Numbered from the stretch's first letter, positions 1-7,390 are shown. The stretch is 13,206 bases of DNA from JBCBZH01 sp039815415 (GCA_039815415.1 JBCBZH010000101.1:1-13206); one strand, 5' to 3'. Notes: generated by a model not told the origin, from the letters alone. Made by a program: numbers and translations.

Positions 1-1799
1 CATCGCTCTACGAGCAGGCGCTCTCGAACCTGACCGGGCCTGGCAAGATCGTGGTGGCGGCCGCAGGCAACGAAGGCTCGGACTTTATCCATGCTGGTGA
101 GACCGTTGCCAATGGCGTGCTCAACGAGACAGTCTGGCTCGTCAACGACGAAGAGTTTGCGGCGGCCGTCATGTGGTACGATGCTGGGTCCCAGTCCGAG
201 TTCTCCGTCGGGGCGTACAACGTCAATGGCACCCAGCTTGAGTGGCTTGGGAGTGTCGGGATTCCGGCCGGGCAGCTCTACGCTGAGGCCAACGGGGACC
301 CGACGCCGTTCGTCGTTGATGGCGTCACGCGTGGCTACATCCGCATCGACGCGCGGACGACCGCCGATGCGCGCAACGGCGATGGCACGGTCACCTTCGA
401 GGTGATCGGGGACAATACCACCGATGTGTCAGAGACCGTCTGGTCCATTCTGTCGAATGGAAGTGCGGGCCGGGTTGATACATGGGCTGTGACCGGGAGC
501 GAGTTCCTCGCCAACGAGTTGGGATTTCCCAACCAGAACGAGATTCCCGGCGATGTCGCGATGACCGTCGGGACGCCGTCGACGGCGTTGGGCGTGGTGG
601 CGGTTGGGTCGCATGTCACCAACTCGAGCTGGACGGACGTGGATGGCATCAATCGGATGTGGCAGAATCCGGGACCGAGCGGACCGGTGGTGCCGACCCT
701 GGGGCAGCGGTCCTACTTCAGCAGCCGTGGCCCCACGCGGGACGGGCGCCGCTCTCCCGACATCACCGCACCCGGAGAACTGATCTTCTCGACGCTCTCG
801 AGCCACCTGACAGAAGGCGTGGGTGTTCAGCGAGGACTGATCCTTCAAGGCGGGAGCTACGCGGGCCAGCAGGGCACCAGCATGGCGAGCCCGCACGTCG
901 CGGGGACCGTCGCGCTGATGCTTCAGGCCGATTCGCAGCTCGATCCGGCAGCCGTTCGGGAGATCCTTCAGCAGACCGCGCGCACCGACGGCTTCACCGG
1001 CTCCGTGCCCAATGATGACTTTGGTTCGGGGAAGATCGATGCGCTGGCGGCGGTGCTCCGTACGCTGGAACGATGCGGTGCTCGCTGCGAGGGGGGCGGC
1101 ACCGGGGGCACGACCCTCGCGGAATCGGAGCCCAACAACACGGCTGCACAAGCCCAGGCATTCATTGGGTCGTTCCCCTTTACGCTCAACGGGAACGCAG
1201 AGGGTGCCGATGTGGGAGACATTTCCATCACGTTTACCAACGGGTCCAGCGACGACCTGGAAGACCTGTTCCGGGTGACCACCACAACGGCAGGCCTTAC
1301 GCTCACGCTCTCCGGCTTCACCAGCGACCTGGACCTGTATCTGCTCGACGGCGCGGCGACCACACTGCTCGCTCAGTCCAACACGGTGAACCCCACTGAG
1401 ACCATTGACGACTCGACGCTCCCCGCCGGTGAGTATCTCGTCGGCGTGTCCTTCTTCGATGCCACGGGCTCGAGCCCGTATACGCTGCAGGCAGCGTCGG
1501 GGGTCTCTGTAGCTACGGACGATACACCTGACAACGGTGAGCTGGTACTGCATCCCGTTACGCCGAACCCTGTGCGCCGTCACGCCGCGGTCGAGTTCGA
1601 GCTGGCGGAGGCTGCAGAGGTCCGGTTGGCGGTCTACGATGTGTTGGGCCGCGAGGTGCGGCTCGTCACGGACGGCACGCGCCGTGCAGGCCCTCACGCG
1701 GCCTCACTGCAGGTGGAGGGGTTGAGTCCGGGCACCTACGTGGTTCGGCTCACCGCAGGTTCTCTGGCACGAACGCAGCGCATGGTCGTCGTGCGGTGA
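1..1799 (+). CDS. Subtilisin-like serine protease (S8) with PPC domain and T9SS sorting tail, 5' truncated
   Basis: This is the 3' part of a secreted endopeptidase. The reading frame is open from base 3, so the gene begins before the window and the catalytic Asp and His lie outside it. The oxyanion-hole Asn is visible in AAAGNEG (about 57-77). The nucleophile Ser is in GTSMASPHVAG, with its codon at 879-881. SSRGPTRDGR and PDITAPG lie just before it, as in S8 proteases. About 140 residues separate GNEG from VVAVGSH, an insertion common in large Bacteroidota subtilases. From about 1126 to 1500 follows a pre-peptidase C-terminal (PPC) beta-sandwich (ESEPNN, DLDLYLLD). The end, about 1539-1799, is a T9SS type A sorting domain (TPNPVR, VYDVLGREV, LSPGTYVVRL, ending VVVR). 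The protein is therefore expected to cross the outer membrane through T9SS and be released or surface-anchored. The natural substrate cannot be read from the sequence. Confidence 0.93.
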   Translation, partial: SLYEQALSNLTGPGKIVVAAAGNEGSDFIHAGETVANGVLNETVWLVNDEEFAAAVMWYDAGSQSEFSVGAYNVNGTQLEWLGSVGIPAGQLYAEANGDPTPFVVDGVTRGYIRIDARTTADARNGDGTVTFEVIGDNTTDVSETVWSILSNGSAGRVDTWAVTGSEFLANELGFPNQNEIPGDVAMTVGTPSTALGVVAVGSHVTNSSWTDVDGINRMWQNPGPSGPVVPTLGQRSYFSSRGPTRDGRRSPDITAPGELIFSTLSSHLTEGVGVQRGLILQGGSYAGQQGTSMASPHVAGTVALMLQADSQLDPAAVREILQQTARTDGFTGSVPNDDFGSGKIDALAAVLRTLERCGARCEGGGTGGTTLAESEPNNTAAQAQAFIGSFPFTLNGNAEGADVGDISITFTNGSSDDLEDLFRVTTTTAGLTLTLSGFTSDLDLYLLDGAATTLLAQSNTVNPTETIDDSTLPAGEYLVGVSFFDATGSSPYTLQAASGVSVATDDTPDNGELVLHPVTPNPVRRHAAVEFELAEAAEVRLAVYDVLGREVRLVTDGTRRAGPHAASLQVEGLSPGTYVVRLTAGSLARTQRMVVVR

Positions 1800-1828
1800 G
1801 AGCGGCTGGGTATGGGAGGGGTAGGGAG

Positions 1829-1835
1829 TACTTTG
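1829..1835 (+). promoter_or_regulatory. Possible Bacteroidota-type -7 element upstream of the acylase gene
   Basis: TACTTTG lies 24 bases before the chosen acylase start codon and resembles the Bacteroidota sigma factor -7 consensus TAnnTTTG, but with one spacer base instead of two. No convincing -33 TTTG element is visible. If real, transcription would begin after the ATG at 1812, which supports the start at 1860. This is a weak visual match only. Confidence 0.22.
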
Positions 1836-1859
1836 CACGCCTGCTCTGTCACAGGTCCC

Positions 1860-4067
1860 ATGCTCGTACGTGTCTCTCTCTTCGCACTGGTGTTCCACGC
1901 TGCGCCGTCCTTCGGGCAGGCCGCACAGGACCTCACGCTGGACTACAACGGCCGGTCGGTCACCATCGAGCGTGATGCCTACGGCGTCCCCCACATCACG
2001 TCCGACGATGAGGCGGCGCTGTTCTTCGGGCAGGGGTTCGCTATCGCTCAGGATCGACTCTTCCAGATGGAGACATTCTGGAGGACGGCTACAGGGCGCC
2101 TTGCTGAGATTCAAGGGGCCGCGGCAGTTCAACAGGATCGCAATGTGCGAGCGGTGTACTACACGCCTGATGAGCGAGAAGACCAGTTTGAGGCACTCAG
2201 CGAGCCTGTTCGAATCATGATGGATGCCTACATCGCAGGCATCAACACGTACATCGACTCGACAGACGCCAATGCCGCGACCTACTTACCAGTCGAGTAT
2301 GCGCAGAGTGGGATTCCGATTGAGGACTGGAACCGTGACATGCTGGTCGCCACGCTGCAGTTTTTCATGCGCCGCTTTGGCGAGATCGGGGGCGACGAGC
2401 TGACGCGGATGGCGGAGCTGGAGGCACAGGGTGCCGAGTGGTTCGAGGCCAACCTACCGGTCAACGATCCGGCAGCGGCCACCACCATTTCGAACGCAAC
2501 GCGTCCACGCGTCGCCAGCTCGAATGCCGTTCGTGGGTTGAACCGCTACCCCGAGGGCACCGCGGCCTTCGCTCGCGCGGCGTCGGAGCACCTGCGACGC
2601 CAGCGTGCCGCCGATGAGGCGCTGCTGCGGGGCCTCGGCGTGCCGCTCAAGTTCGGATCCTTTGCTGCCGTCATCGACCAGGAGCTTAGTGCCAGCAATG
2701 CCGTGATATTGCTGGGCGCTCCGCAGATGGGGGCTCCAGAGGAAGAGGAGAAGGCCGTCACGAGTGAGGTCGAGCTGGTGGGGCCGAATTTCCACGTCGC
2801 GGGCATGACGGTTCCGGGGATCCCCGGTGTTGTGATTGGGCGGACCGAAGATCGGGTCTGGACGCTTACAACCGGCTTCACGGACAACACGGACACCTAC
2901 ATGGTGGTCGATCAGTCCGCTACCTCCATTCCTCCGATGTATGAGTATGGTGGGGAGACGCGCGCCTATGAGGTCAATACTGGGGAAATCATTGTCCGGG
3001 ACGCTGAGGCCGTCCCGTACACTCATCTACGAACGATCCACGGACCGGTCTACTTCCAGCAGGGCGGGCTGGCGGCAGCCTACAAGTATGCGTTCTGGGA
3101 CCGCGAGCTGGAGATGGTGGAGGCCTTCTACGATGCCTGGAACGCTGACTCCATCGAGGACTTTGAGGCCGTGGCGGAGAGCGTGACAATGTCGTTCAAC
3201 CTCTTTTACGCCGACCGCGACCAGAACATCGCCTTCTGGCACGTGGGCGCATACCCACGTCGGCCGGGCGTCCAGGATCCGCGCCTGCCTGCACCGCCAG
3301 ACGGCTCCGGCGAATGGATCGGGATGCTCGACTTCGCAGAGCACCCCCAGCAAGTCAACCCAGACAAGGGCTACTTCGTCAATTGGAACAACAAGCCTGC
3401 TGGGTACTGGAACCAGGGCGACAACGTGCCCTGGACAAACCCCGGCGGCCGCAACCGCCTGTTCGACGGCGTCACCTACCTCGATGCCCACATCCGCGAG
3501 AGCGCGGGCGGCGGCGTCACGTTCGAGGAGGTCCAGGAGCTGACACGCGTCGTGCGCTCCAATCCGAAATACCAGGAGTACCCCGGTACGTACCAGCAGG
3601 TGGTCGAGCTGGGGGCCTTCGCAGATGGTCGCGCCGAGAACGTGATTCCGCCCGGCCAGAGCGGGTTCGTCAGCTCGACGGGTATACCCAGCCCAAACTT
3701 CTCGGATCAGTGGGCGCTCTACCAGTCCTCTGAGGGTACGGGCGAGATCCAGATGAAGCCCTTCACGTTCACCGGTCAGACGGGCGTGAGCACCACGGCG
3801 CCAGCGGACCAGGGCATCCGACTGAACGTGCCTGCGCCGAACCCTTCGCAGGGCCGCGCCCAGGTCACCTTCGAGCTGGACGCCAGCTCGACCGTTCGCC
3901 TGACGGTCGTCGATGCGTTGGGGCGTGAGGTGGCCGAGTTGGCGAACGGGGACGTGCCTGTTGGAGCACACTCTGCCGCGCTGCCGGAGCTGGCGCCGGG
4001 CGTCTACCACGTCCGGCTGGCGGTTGGGAGCGATGTGGTGGTTCGCCGGGCGGTGGTGGTGCGCTAG
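1860..4067 (+). CDS. Penicillin acylase family (S45) amidohydrolase with T9SS sorting tail
   Basis: An Ntn-hydrolase that cleaves amide bonds, such as beta-lactam side chains, N-acyl-homoserine lactones or other acyl amides. The ATG at 1860 gives a clean signal peptide (MLVRVSLFALVFHAAPSFGQA), so it is preferred over the in-frame ATG at 1812. The alpha-chain hallmarks GVPHIT, GQGFAIAQDRLFQME and GRLAEIQG follow. The autoprocessing nucleophile is Ser279 in SASNAV (codon 2694-2696). GVVIGRTEDRVWTLTTGFTD and the oxyanion-hole segment NWNNKP (from codon 3381) match the family. PPGQSGF and SDQWALYQ are late beta-chain motifs. The stretch between NWNNKP and PPGQSGF is much shorter than in E. coli penicillin G acylase, by roughly 170 residues. 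A T9SS sorting domain (PAPNP, VVDALGREV, LAPGVYHVRL, ending VVVR) occupies about 3816-4064. The gene starts 60 bp after the protease and may be co-transcribed with it. The substrate is unknown. Confidence 0.9.
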   Translation: MLVRVSLFALVFHAAPSFGQAAQDLTLDYNGRSVTIERDAYGVPHITSDDEAALFFGQGFAIAQDRLFQMETFWRTATGRLAEIQGAAAVQQDRNVRAVYYTPDEREDQFEALSEPVRIMMDAYIAGINTYIDSTDANAATYLPVEYAQSGIPIEDWNRDMLVATLQFFMRRFGEIGGDELTRMAELEAQGAEWFEANLPVNDPAAATTISNATRPRVASSNAVRGLNRYPEGTAAFARAASEHLRRQRAADEALLRGLGVPLKFGSFAAVIDQELSASNAVILLGAPQMGAPEEEEKAVTSEVELVGPNFHVAGMTVPGIPGVVIGRTEDRVWTLTTGFTDNTDTYMVVDQSATSIPPMYEYGGETRAYEVNTGEIIVRDAEAVPYTHLRTIHGPVYFQQGGLAAAYKYAFWDRELEMVEAFYDAWNADSIEDFEAVAESVTMSFNLFYADRDQNIAFWHVGAYPRRPGVQDPRLPAPPDGSGEWIGMLDFAEHPQQVNPDKGYFVNWNNKPAGYWNQGDNVPWTNPGGRNRLFDGVTYLDAHIRESAGGGVTFEEVQELTRVVRSNPKYQEYPGTYQQVVELGAFADGRAENVIPPGQSGFVSSTGIPSPNFSDQWALYQSSEGTGEIQMKPFTFTGQTGVSTTAPADQGIRLNVPAPNPSQGRAQVTFELDASSTVRLTVVDALGREVAELANGDVPVGAHSAALPELAPGVYHVRLAVGSDVVVRRAVVVR
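2512..2523 (+). repeat. Copy of the 12-mer TCGCCAGCTCGA inside the acylase gene
   Basis: A perfect 12-base copy of the window-wide motif, read here as Val-Ala-Ser-Ser-Asn. It is the only perfect 12-mer inside a gene. Intergenic copies are at 4093, 5670, 5692, 7379 and 10691. Confidence 0.6.
3871..3891. repeat. Inverted pair of the 9-mer core inside the acylase T9SS domain
   Basis: TCGAGCTGG at 3871-3879 and CCAGCTCGA at 3883-3891 form a perfect 9-bp inverted repeat with a 3-base loop. It encodes Phe-Glu-Leu-Asp-Ala-Ser-Ser-Thr within the sorting domain, so the motif is tolerated in coding sequence. It can fold as a hairpin in either strand. Confidence 0.6.
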
Positions 4068-4092
4068 CGCCCGAGCAGGCCAGGGCACGGCC

Positions 4093-4104
4093 TCGAGCTG
4101 GCGA
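4093..4104 (-). repeat. 12-mer motif between the convergent acylase and alpha/beta hydrolase genes
   Basis: TCGAGCTGGCGA on the plus strand, which is TCGCCAGCTCGA in the direction of the minus-strand hydrolase. It sits 6 bases after that gene's stop codon and 25 bases after the acylase stop. The whole 43-bp convergent gap (4068-4110) holds little else: a weak AGGCC/GGCCT inverted repeat with no T-tract, so any terminator here is uncertain. Confidence 0.6.
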
Positions 4105-4110
4105 GTGCCT

Positions 4111-5499
4111 TTACTCGAGCCCCTGGCGTTCGGCGGCCGTTATGGTCTGGGCATCGAGCCACGCGAGGAGGGTGTCGTAGTACTCAGGCACACGTGTCCA
4201 GTCGCGGCGGTAGCGAGCAGGCCATGTGCCCGTTCCGACGACGGCCCCTGGTCGCTCACGAGCGTGACCCATCGGCAGGATTGCAATCGTTACGTCCTCA
4301 TTCCCTGCCTCGGCAGCGAGCTGGCGAAACAGTTCTGCATTCTCCCGTGGGGGAACGATCCAGTCTTCGATGCCGAGAACTGCCAGAACCGGTTTCTGCC
4401 AGCGCGAGAGGGCTGGGCGTGGGTCCAGGCCGGGCATCCTCGCGTAGTAATCGAGGTCGGGAAGGGTGAGGCTGTCCGGAATCAGCGCGTGCTCTGCCCA
4501 CCGCGCGGACCGAGCAGCAGCATTGACCGATTCGTACTCCGGCCATGTGGCGCCGCGTTGAGCCATGCGGACGAGGTCGCGCTGGTAGGTGAACGCAGCC
4601 TCGTACTCGGCGTCGGTGTAGGTGGAGTCCGAGCGACGCATCAGCTCCGTGGTGGTGTGGCCCTGCTGGGCATCCAACGGTTCGGCCGGGCCGACATCCG
4701 AGATCAAGAACGCGACGTCGTCCCGAGCGTCGATCGCCAGCGGGGCAATCCAGCCGCCGGCGCTGGATCCTTGGATTCCAACCTGCTCTGGGTCGACTTC
4801 CGGCTGTACGAGTGCCCAGTCGAGGATGGCCTGAACATCGGCGATGCGCTGCGAGCTGGTGACGGTTGCGGCCGCTCCGGTGGAGCGCCCCTGGCCGCGC
4901 CCATCCCAGACGACCGCTGCAATGCCGTGGCGTGCATAGAGCCGAGCAAGCCAACTCATTTCCCACCGGCCTCCGTACCCACGTCCGGTCACCAGCACGA
5001 TGGTCGGGTGGCGCTGCCCGCGAGCTTCCGGTTCATCGGGGCGCATTAGAGCACCTGCCAGCGTGTCTCCTTCCGAGGCGATCCTGAACTCACGCTCTGC
5101 GATCCGAGGCAAGGGGAAATCAACCACTTTCTGGAGGAACACAGTGGCAACCACGCTGTCGTCTCGGCTGATGGTGCCACGCAGGTTCATCTCGCTGAGG
5201 TCCACCAAGAGTTCCATGTCGCCAAACAGGCCTGATGTGAGCGTGCCGTCACCGGCTTCTCCGGCAGCAGGAGGGGCGTAGGCAAACTCGTAGCCGAACG
5301 TTTCGTAGCCGCTGTACGGCTGCACCAAGGTTGTAGATAGGCTGTCCCCCTCCGTTGAGAAGAGGAGCGAAAACAGCCTCGGTGTTCCTTCTTGCATCGA
5401 TGCCCCCGCCCACGTGCCAGACAGGGTAGACGGAACCTGTGCAACGGCCGGGAGAGCCAAGGACAGGAATGTGAGGAGGACTGAAGCGCGAATCGACAT
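4111..5499 (-). CDS. Secreted alpha/beta hydrolase with N-terminal beta-rich domain
   Basis: The 462-residue protein starts with a clear signal peptide (about residues 1-20, ALPAVAQ), so it acts in the periplasm or outside the cell. Residues about 25-125 form a beta-rich domain (GTWAGA, QPYSGYETFGYEF, LRGTI) like the one found before many Bacteroidota serine aminopeptidase-like hydrolases. The catalytic alpha/beta-hydrolase domain runs from about 135 to 450. VTGRGYGGR is the oxyanion-side loop, DGRGQGRS follows, the nucleophile is Ser246 in GSSAGG, the acid is Asp379 in GIEDWIVPP, and the base is His412 in MGHAR. All three catalytic residues are present, so the enzyme should be active as an esterase, lipase or peptidase. 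The substrate cannot be told. It lies downstream of the DUF58 gene on the same strand, but a 204-bp gap with hairpins argues against tight coupling. Confidence 0.88.
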   Translation of the reverse strand: MSIRASVLLTFLSLALPAVAQVPSTLSGTWAGASMQEGTPRLFSLLFSTEGDSLSTTLVQPYSGYETFGYEFAYAPPAAGEAGDGTLTSGLFGDMELLVDLSEMNLRGTISRDDSVVATVFLQKVVDFPLPRIAEREFRIASEGDTLAGALMRPDEPEARGQRHPTIVLVTGRGYGGRWEMSWLARLYARHGIAAVVWDGRGQGRSTGAAATVTSSQRIADVQAILDWALVQPEVDPEQVGIQGSSAGGWIAPLAIDARDDVAFLISDVGPAEPLDAQQGHTTTELMRRSDSTYTDAEYEAAFTYQRDLVRMAQRGATWPEYESVNAAARSARWAEHALIPDSLTLPDLDYYARMPGLDPRPALSRWQKPVLAVLGIEDWIVPPRENAELFRQLAAEAGNEDVTIAILPMGHARERPGAVVGTGTWPARYRRDWTRVPEYYDTLLAWLDAQTITAAERQGLE

Positions 5500-5628
5500 G
5501 AGCGGCGAGGGGGATTCCGCCGAAGGCTACGGCTGCTTTCTGAACAACCAACCGATGGTGCGCCAGGCGGCGGAGAGAGACCGCCGAGCGGGGAAGAAAG
5601 CCGTTCGAGCGCAGCGCTCCCAACAGAA

Positions 5629-5659
5629 GGCTCCTCCCCAGCCATGCCGAAGAGGAGCC
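5629..5659 (-). terminator. Second hairpin downstream of the DUF58 gene
   Basis: GGCTCCTC at 5629-5636 and GAGGAGCC at 5652-5659 form a perfect 8-bp inverted repeat with a 15-base loop. Read on the minus strand it follows the DUF58 stop and is trailed by TTCTGTT, a modestly T-rich stretch. A smaller GAGCG/CGCTC hairpin follows at 5607-5619. It is a plausible terminator without a classical T-run. Confidence 0.4.
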
Positions 5660-5668
5660 GTGGAGAGG

Positions 5669-5704
5669 ATCGCCAGCTCGAGCTGGGGGTCTCGAGCTGG
5701 CGAT
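5669..5704 (-). repeat. 14-bp perfect hairpin built from two opposed 12-mer motifs, at the DUF58 stop codon
   Basis: ATCGCCAGCTCGAG at 5669-5682 and CTCGAGCTGGCGAT at 5691-5704 are perfect reverse complements with an 8-base loop. The last base of the DUF58 stop codon TAA belongs to the stem. Inside it, CCAGCTCGAGCTGG (5673-5686) is itself a 14-bp palindrome. The fold and position suggest that it ends or protects the DUF58 mRNA, while the sequence is the same motif found elsewhere in the window. Confidence 0.7.
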
Positions 5705-6636
5705 TAGTAGAGCCGACGCCGCTTGTCGAGGTACGCCCGCAGGGCATCGCTGTAGGGACGCGCCGTGTCCAGGGGCACATAGTCCGCACCGACCTCCAGG
5801 CAGCGGCGCTGCACATCCACCAAGAAGGCCTCCGCGGCCTCGCGGTAGCCTGCACGAAGCTGGGCCGGCTGGAGGGTGCGCTCCTCGCCGGTCTCCAGGT
5901 CGCGGAAGCGCACCGGTGCGTCGCCGACGTCGAACCGGCGCTCGGTGGCGGCATCCAGTACGTGGAAGACCACAATCTCATGACCGCGGTGACGAAGGTG
6001 GCGAAGCGCCTTCACCAGCTCGTCAGCGCCTCCCACCGTGTCAAAGAGATCGCTGATGACCACCACCAGCGCGCGGCGCGGGATGCGCTCCGCGACATCG
6101 TGGAGCACATCGGCAGCAGCGGTTTCGGTCCCCGGATGCTCAGGTTGGGTAGAGAGATCGGCGAGGGTGGCGAGCAGGCCTCGAACGTGCGACCGGGTGC
6201 TCTTAGGCGGCACCGAGGTGTGGACGGCGTTGTCGAAGGCGATCAGGCCCGTCGCGTCGCGTTGCTTGGACATCAGGACGTGGAGCGATCCGGCCAGCGT
6301 CGCACCGTACTCCAGCTTGCTCACGGCGGCGTCGCCGGTGTAGCGCATCGACGCGCTGGTGTCGAGCACCACGAAATGCCTCAGGTTGGTCTCTTCCTCG
6401 TATTGCTTGATGAAGAGACGCTCCTTGCGGGCATACACCTTCCAGTCGACATGTCTGAGATCGTCGCCGGGGTTGTAGGCCCGGTGCTGGGCGAACTCGA
6501 CCGAGAAGCCGTGGAACGGGCTGCGGTGCATCCCGGTGATGAAGCCCTCCACCACCATCCGTGCGCGGAGTTCGAGGGATTCCACGCGCGCCAGCGCGTC
6601 CGGGGTCAGGAGAGCGGGGGAAGACGAGTCAGCCAT
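5704..6636 (-). CDS. DUF58 domain-containing protein (vWA-like)
   Basis: A 310-residue cytoplasmic protein of the DUF58 family, typically partnered with MoxR AAA+ ATPases in envelope, stress or metal-centre maturation complexes. The family signature is near-canonical: HRSPFHGFSVEFAQHR, YNPGDDLRHVDWKVYAR, then IKQYEEETN. A vWA fold follows, with the metal-ion-dependent adhesion site DTSAS (Asp92, Ser94, Ser96), and ALVVVISDLFD at the later MIDAS-side strand. No transmembrane segment is evident, as usual for the short DUF58 form. The ATG at 6636 (MADSSSPALL) is chosen because it places the domain near the N-terminus. The frame runs open to 6903 on the minus strand but overlaps the divergent membrane-protein gene there. 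No MoxR or Bat gene is visible nearby, so its usual partner must be encoded elsewhere. Confidence 0.88.
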   Translation of the reverse strand: MADSSSPALLTPDALARVESLELRARMVVEGFITGMHRSPFHGFSVEFAQHRAYNPGDDLRHVDWKVYARKERLFIKQYEEETNLRHFVVLDTSASMRYTGDAAVSKLEYGATLAGSLHVLMSKQRDATGLIAFDNAVHTSVPPKSTRSHVRGLLATLADLSTQPEHPGTETAAADVLHDVAERIPRRALVVVISDLFDTVGGADELVKALRHLRHRGHEIVVFHVLDAATERRFDVGDAPVRFRDLETGEERTLQPAQLRAGYREAAEAFLVDVQRRCLEVGADYVPLDTARPYSDALRAYLDKRRRLY

Positions 6637-6726
6637 ATCGGGAAGGGTAACGCCATCCGAGGTGGGTCTGGTGCCGTCTCCCGCGGCACAGTTATCTCGA
6701 CGCGTCGGAGGCCGATACCGCAGGAG

Positions 6727-7257
6727 ATGGAGCTTCCTCTCACCTTTCGGCAGCGGTTCTGGATCGGCCAGTACGCCTCTGGGCTCTGGCTGCTTCCTGT
6801 GTGTGCCTACTTCGCGCTGGTGCCCTACGGCGAGCCGGGCTTGAAGGGGCTTCCCTGGTTCCTCGTCCACAGCTTCAATCTGCTGCCCCACGAGGCCGGG
6901 CACTTCTTCTTCCGGTTCTTCGGCGAGCTGATGATGTTCGCGGGGGGCTCCATTCTGCAGCTCCTCTTTCCGTGCTTCTTCCTCTCGACCGCCCTGCGGT
7001 ACGATTCCAAGTGGGGCGCCCAGATCTCACTCGTCTGGCTCGGGCAGAACTGGATCGACGTCTCGGTCTACGCTGGAGATGCCGTCATGCGGTCGCTTCC
7101 GCTCATCGGTGGGCTGGGGGCGGAGTCTCACGACTGGTACAACATCCTCTGGCGCCTCGATCTGCTGCCCTACACAGATCTCATTGCTGGCGGCATGGTG
7201 GTGTGCGCGTACCTGTGCTGGGCGCTGATGCTGGCCGTGCCGCGCTGGGTGGGGTGA
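6727..7257 (+). CDS. Small integral membrane protein with HEAGH (HExxH) motif, M50-like hypothetical
   Basis: A 176-residue hydrophobic protein with about four or five predicted membrane segments (around residues 12-34, 66-90, 98-118 and 152-172). The HExxH zinc-protease motif is His55-Glu56-Ala-Gly-His59 at the edge of a hydrophobic stretch, as in site-2-protease-like (M50) enzymes. Other polar residues inside or next to membrane segments are Gln78, Asn108 (GQNWID), Tyr115/Asp118 (YAGDA) and His135-Asp136-Trp137, which could supply a further metal ligand. I recall similar hypothetical proteins sharing HEAGH, a GG..Q segment and HDW, but I cannot name the family. The ATG at 6727 is the only sensible start; AGGAG abuts it directly, too close for a normal ribosome binding site. 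It is divergent from the DUF58 gene across a 90-bp gap that must hold both promoters. Protease activity is inference only. Confidence 0.75.
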   Translation: MELPLTFRQRFWIGQYASGLWLLPVCAYFALVPYGEPGLKGLPWFLVHSFNLLPHEAGHFFFRFFGELMMFAGGSILQLLFPCFFLSTALRYDSKWGAQISLVWLGQNWIDVSVYAGDAVMRSLPLIGGLGAESHDWYNILWRLDLLPYTDLIAGGMVVCAYLCWALMLAVPRWVG

Positions 7258-7268
7258 GCGGTCGTCCG

Positions 7269-7313
7269 TGGATCGGTAGGTCGGTGGAGCGGTATGATCG
7301 GTCGGTGAGTCGG
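7269..7313. repeat. Degenerate 8-bp tandem repeat (TGGATCGG-like)
   Basis: Successive units are TGGATCGG, TAGGTCGG, TGGAGCGG, TATGATCGG, TCGG and TGAGTCGG, all ending in CGG. It begins 11 bp after the stop codon of the HEAGH protein. It looks like an ageing microsatellite rather than a protein-binding array. Confidence 0.5.
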
Positions 7314-7390
7314 TCGCCAGCTCGTGGGGAGAATCCGGTGCAGGATGTGGACAACTCCTGTGTGGAGCGCTTGACGGCTCGAGCTGGCGA
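7314..7390. repeat. Facing pair of 12-mer motifs in the 7258-7491 intergenic region
   Basis: TCGCCAGCTCG (7314-7324) and CGAGCTGGCGA (7380-7390) are perfect 11-bp reverse complements separated by 55 bases. The right copy is a full 12-mer (7379-7390). This is a wider-spaced version of the hairpin found after the DUF58 gene and could end transcription of the HEAGH-protein gene. Confidence 0.55.

Noticed and set aside
429..1697. Long minus-strand frame opposite the protease, and similar antisense frames at 3027-4088 and 8184-9350
   Set aside because: High-GC genes routinely leave open antisense frames. The sense strands carry clear family motifs and the antisense translations do not.
1812..1859. 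Upstream in-frame ATG at 1812 for the acylase
   Set aside because: It adds 16 residues (MGGVGSTLHACSVTGP) before a complete signal peptide and overlaps a possible -7 element, so 1860 is preferred.
4061..4070. Palindrome GCGCTAGCGC across the acylase stop codon
   Set aside because: A 10-bp palindrome in GC-rich DNA with no loop or T-tract. No function can be supported.
5644..6726. Long plus-strand reading frame opposite the DUF58 gene, in frame with the HEAGH protein
   Set aside because: It is the complement of a well-conserved DUF58 coding sequence, and its translation is rich in His, Arg and Val without domain pattern.
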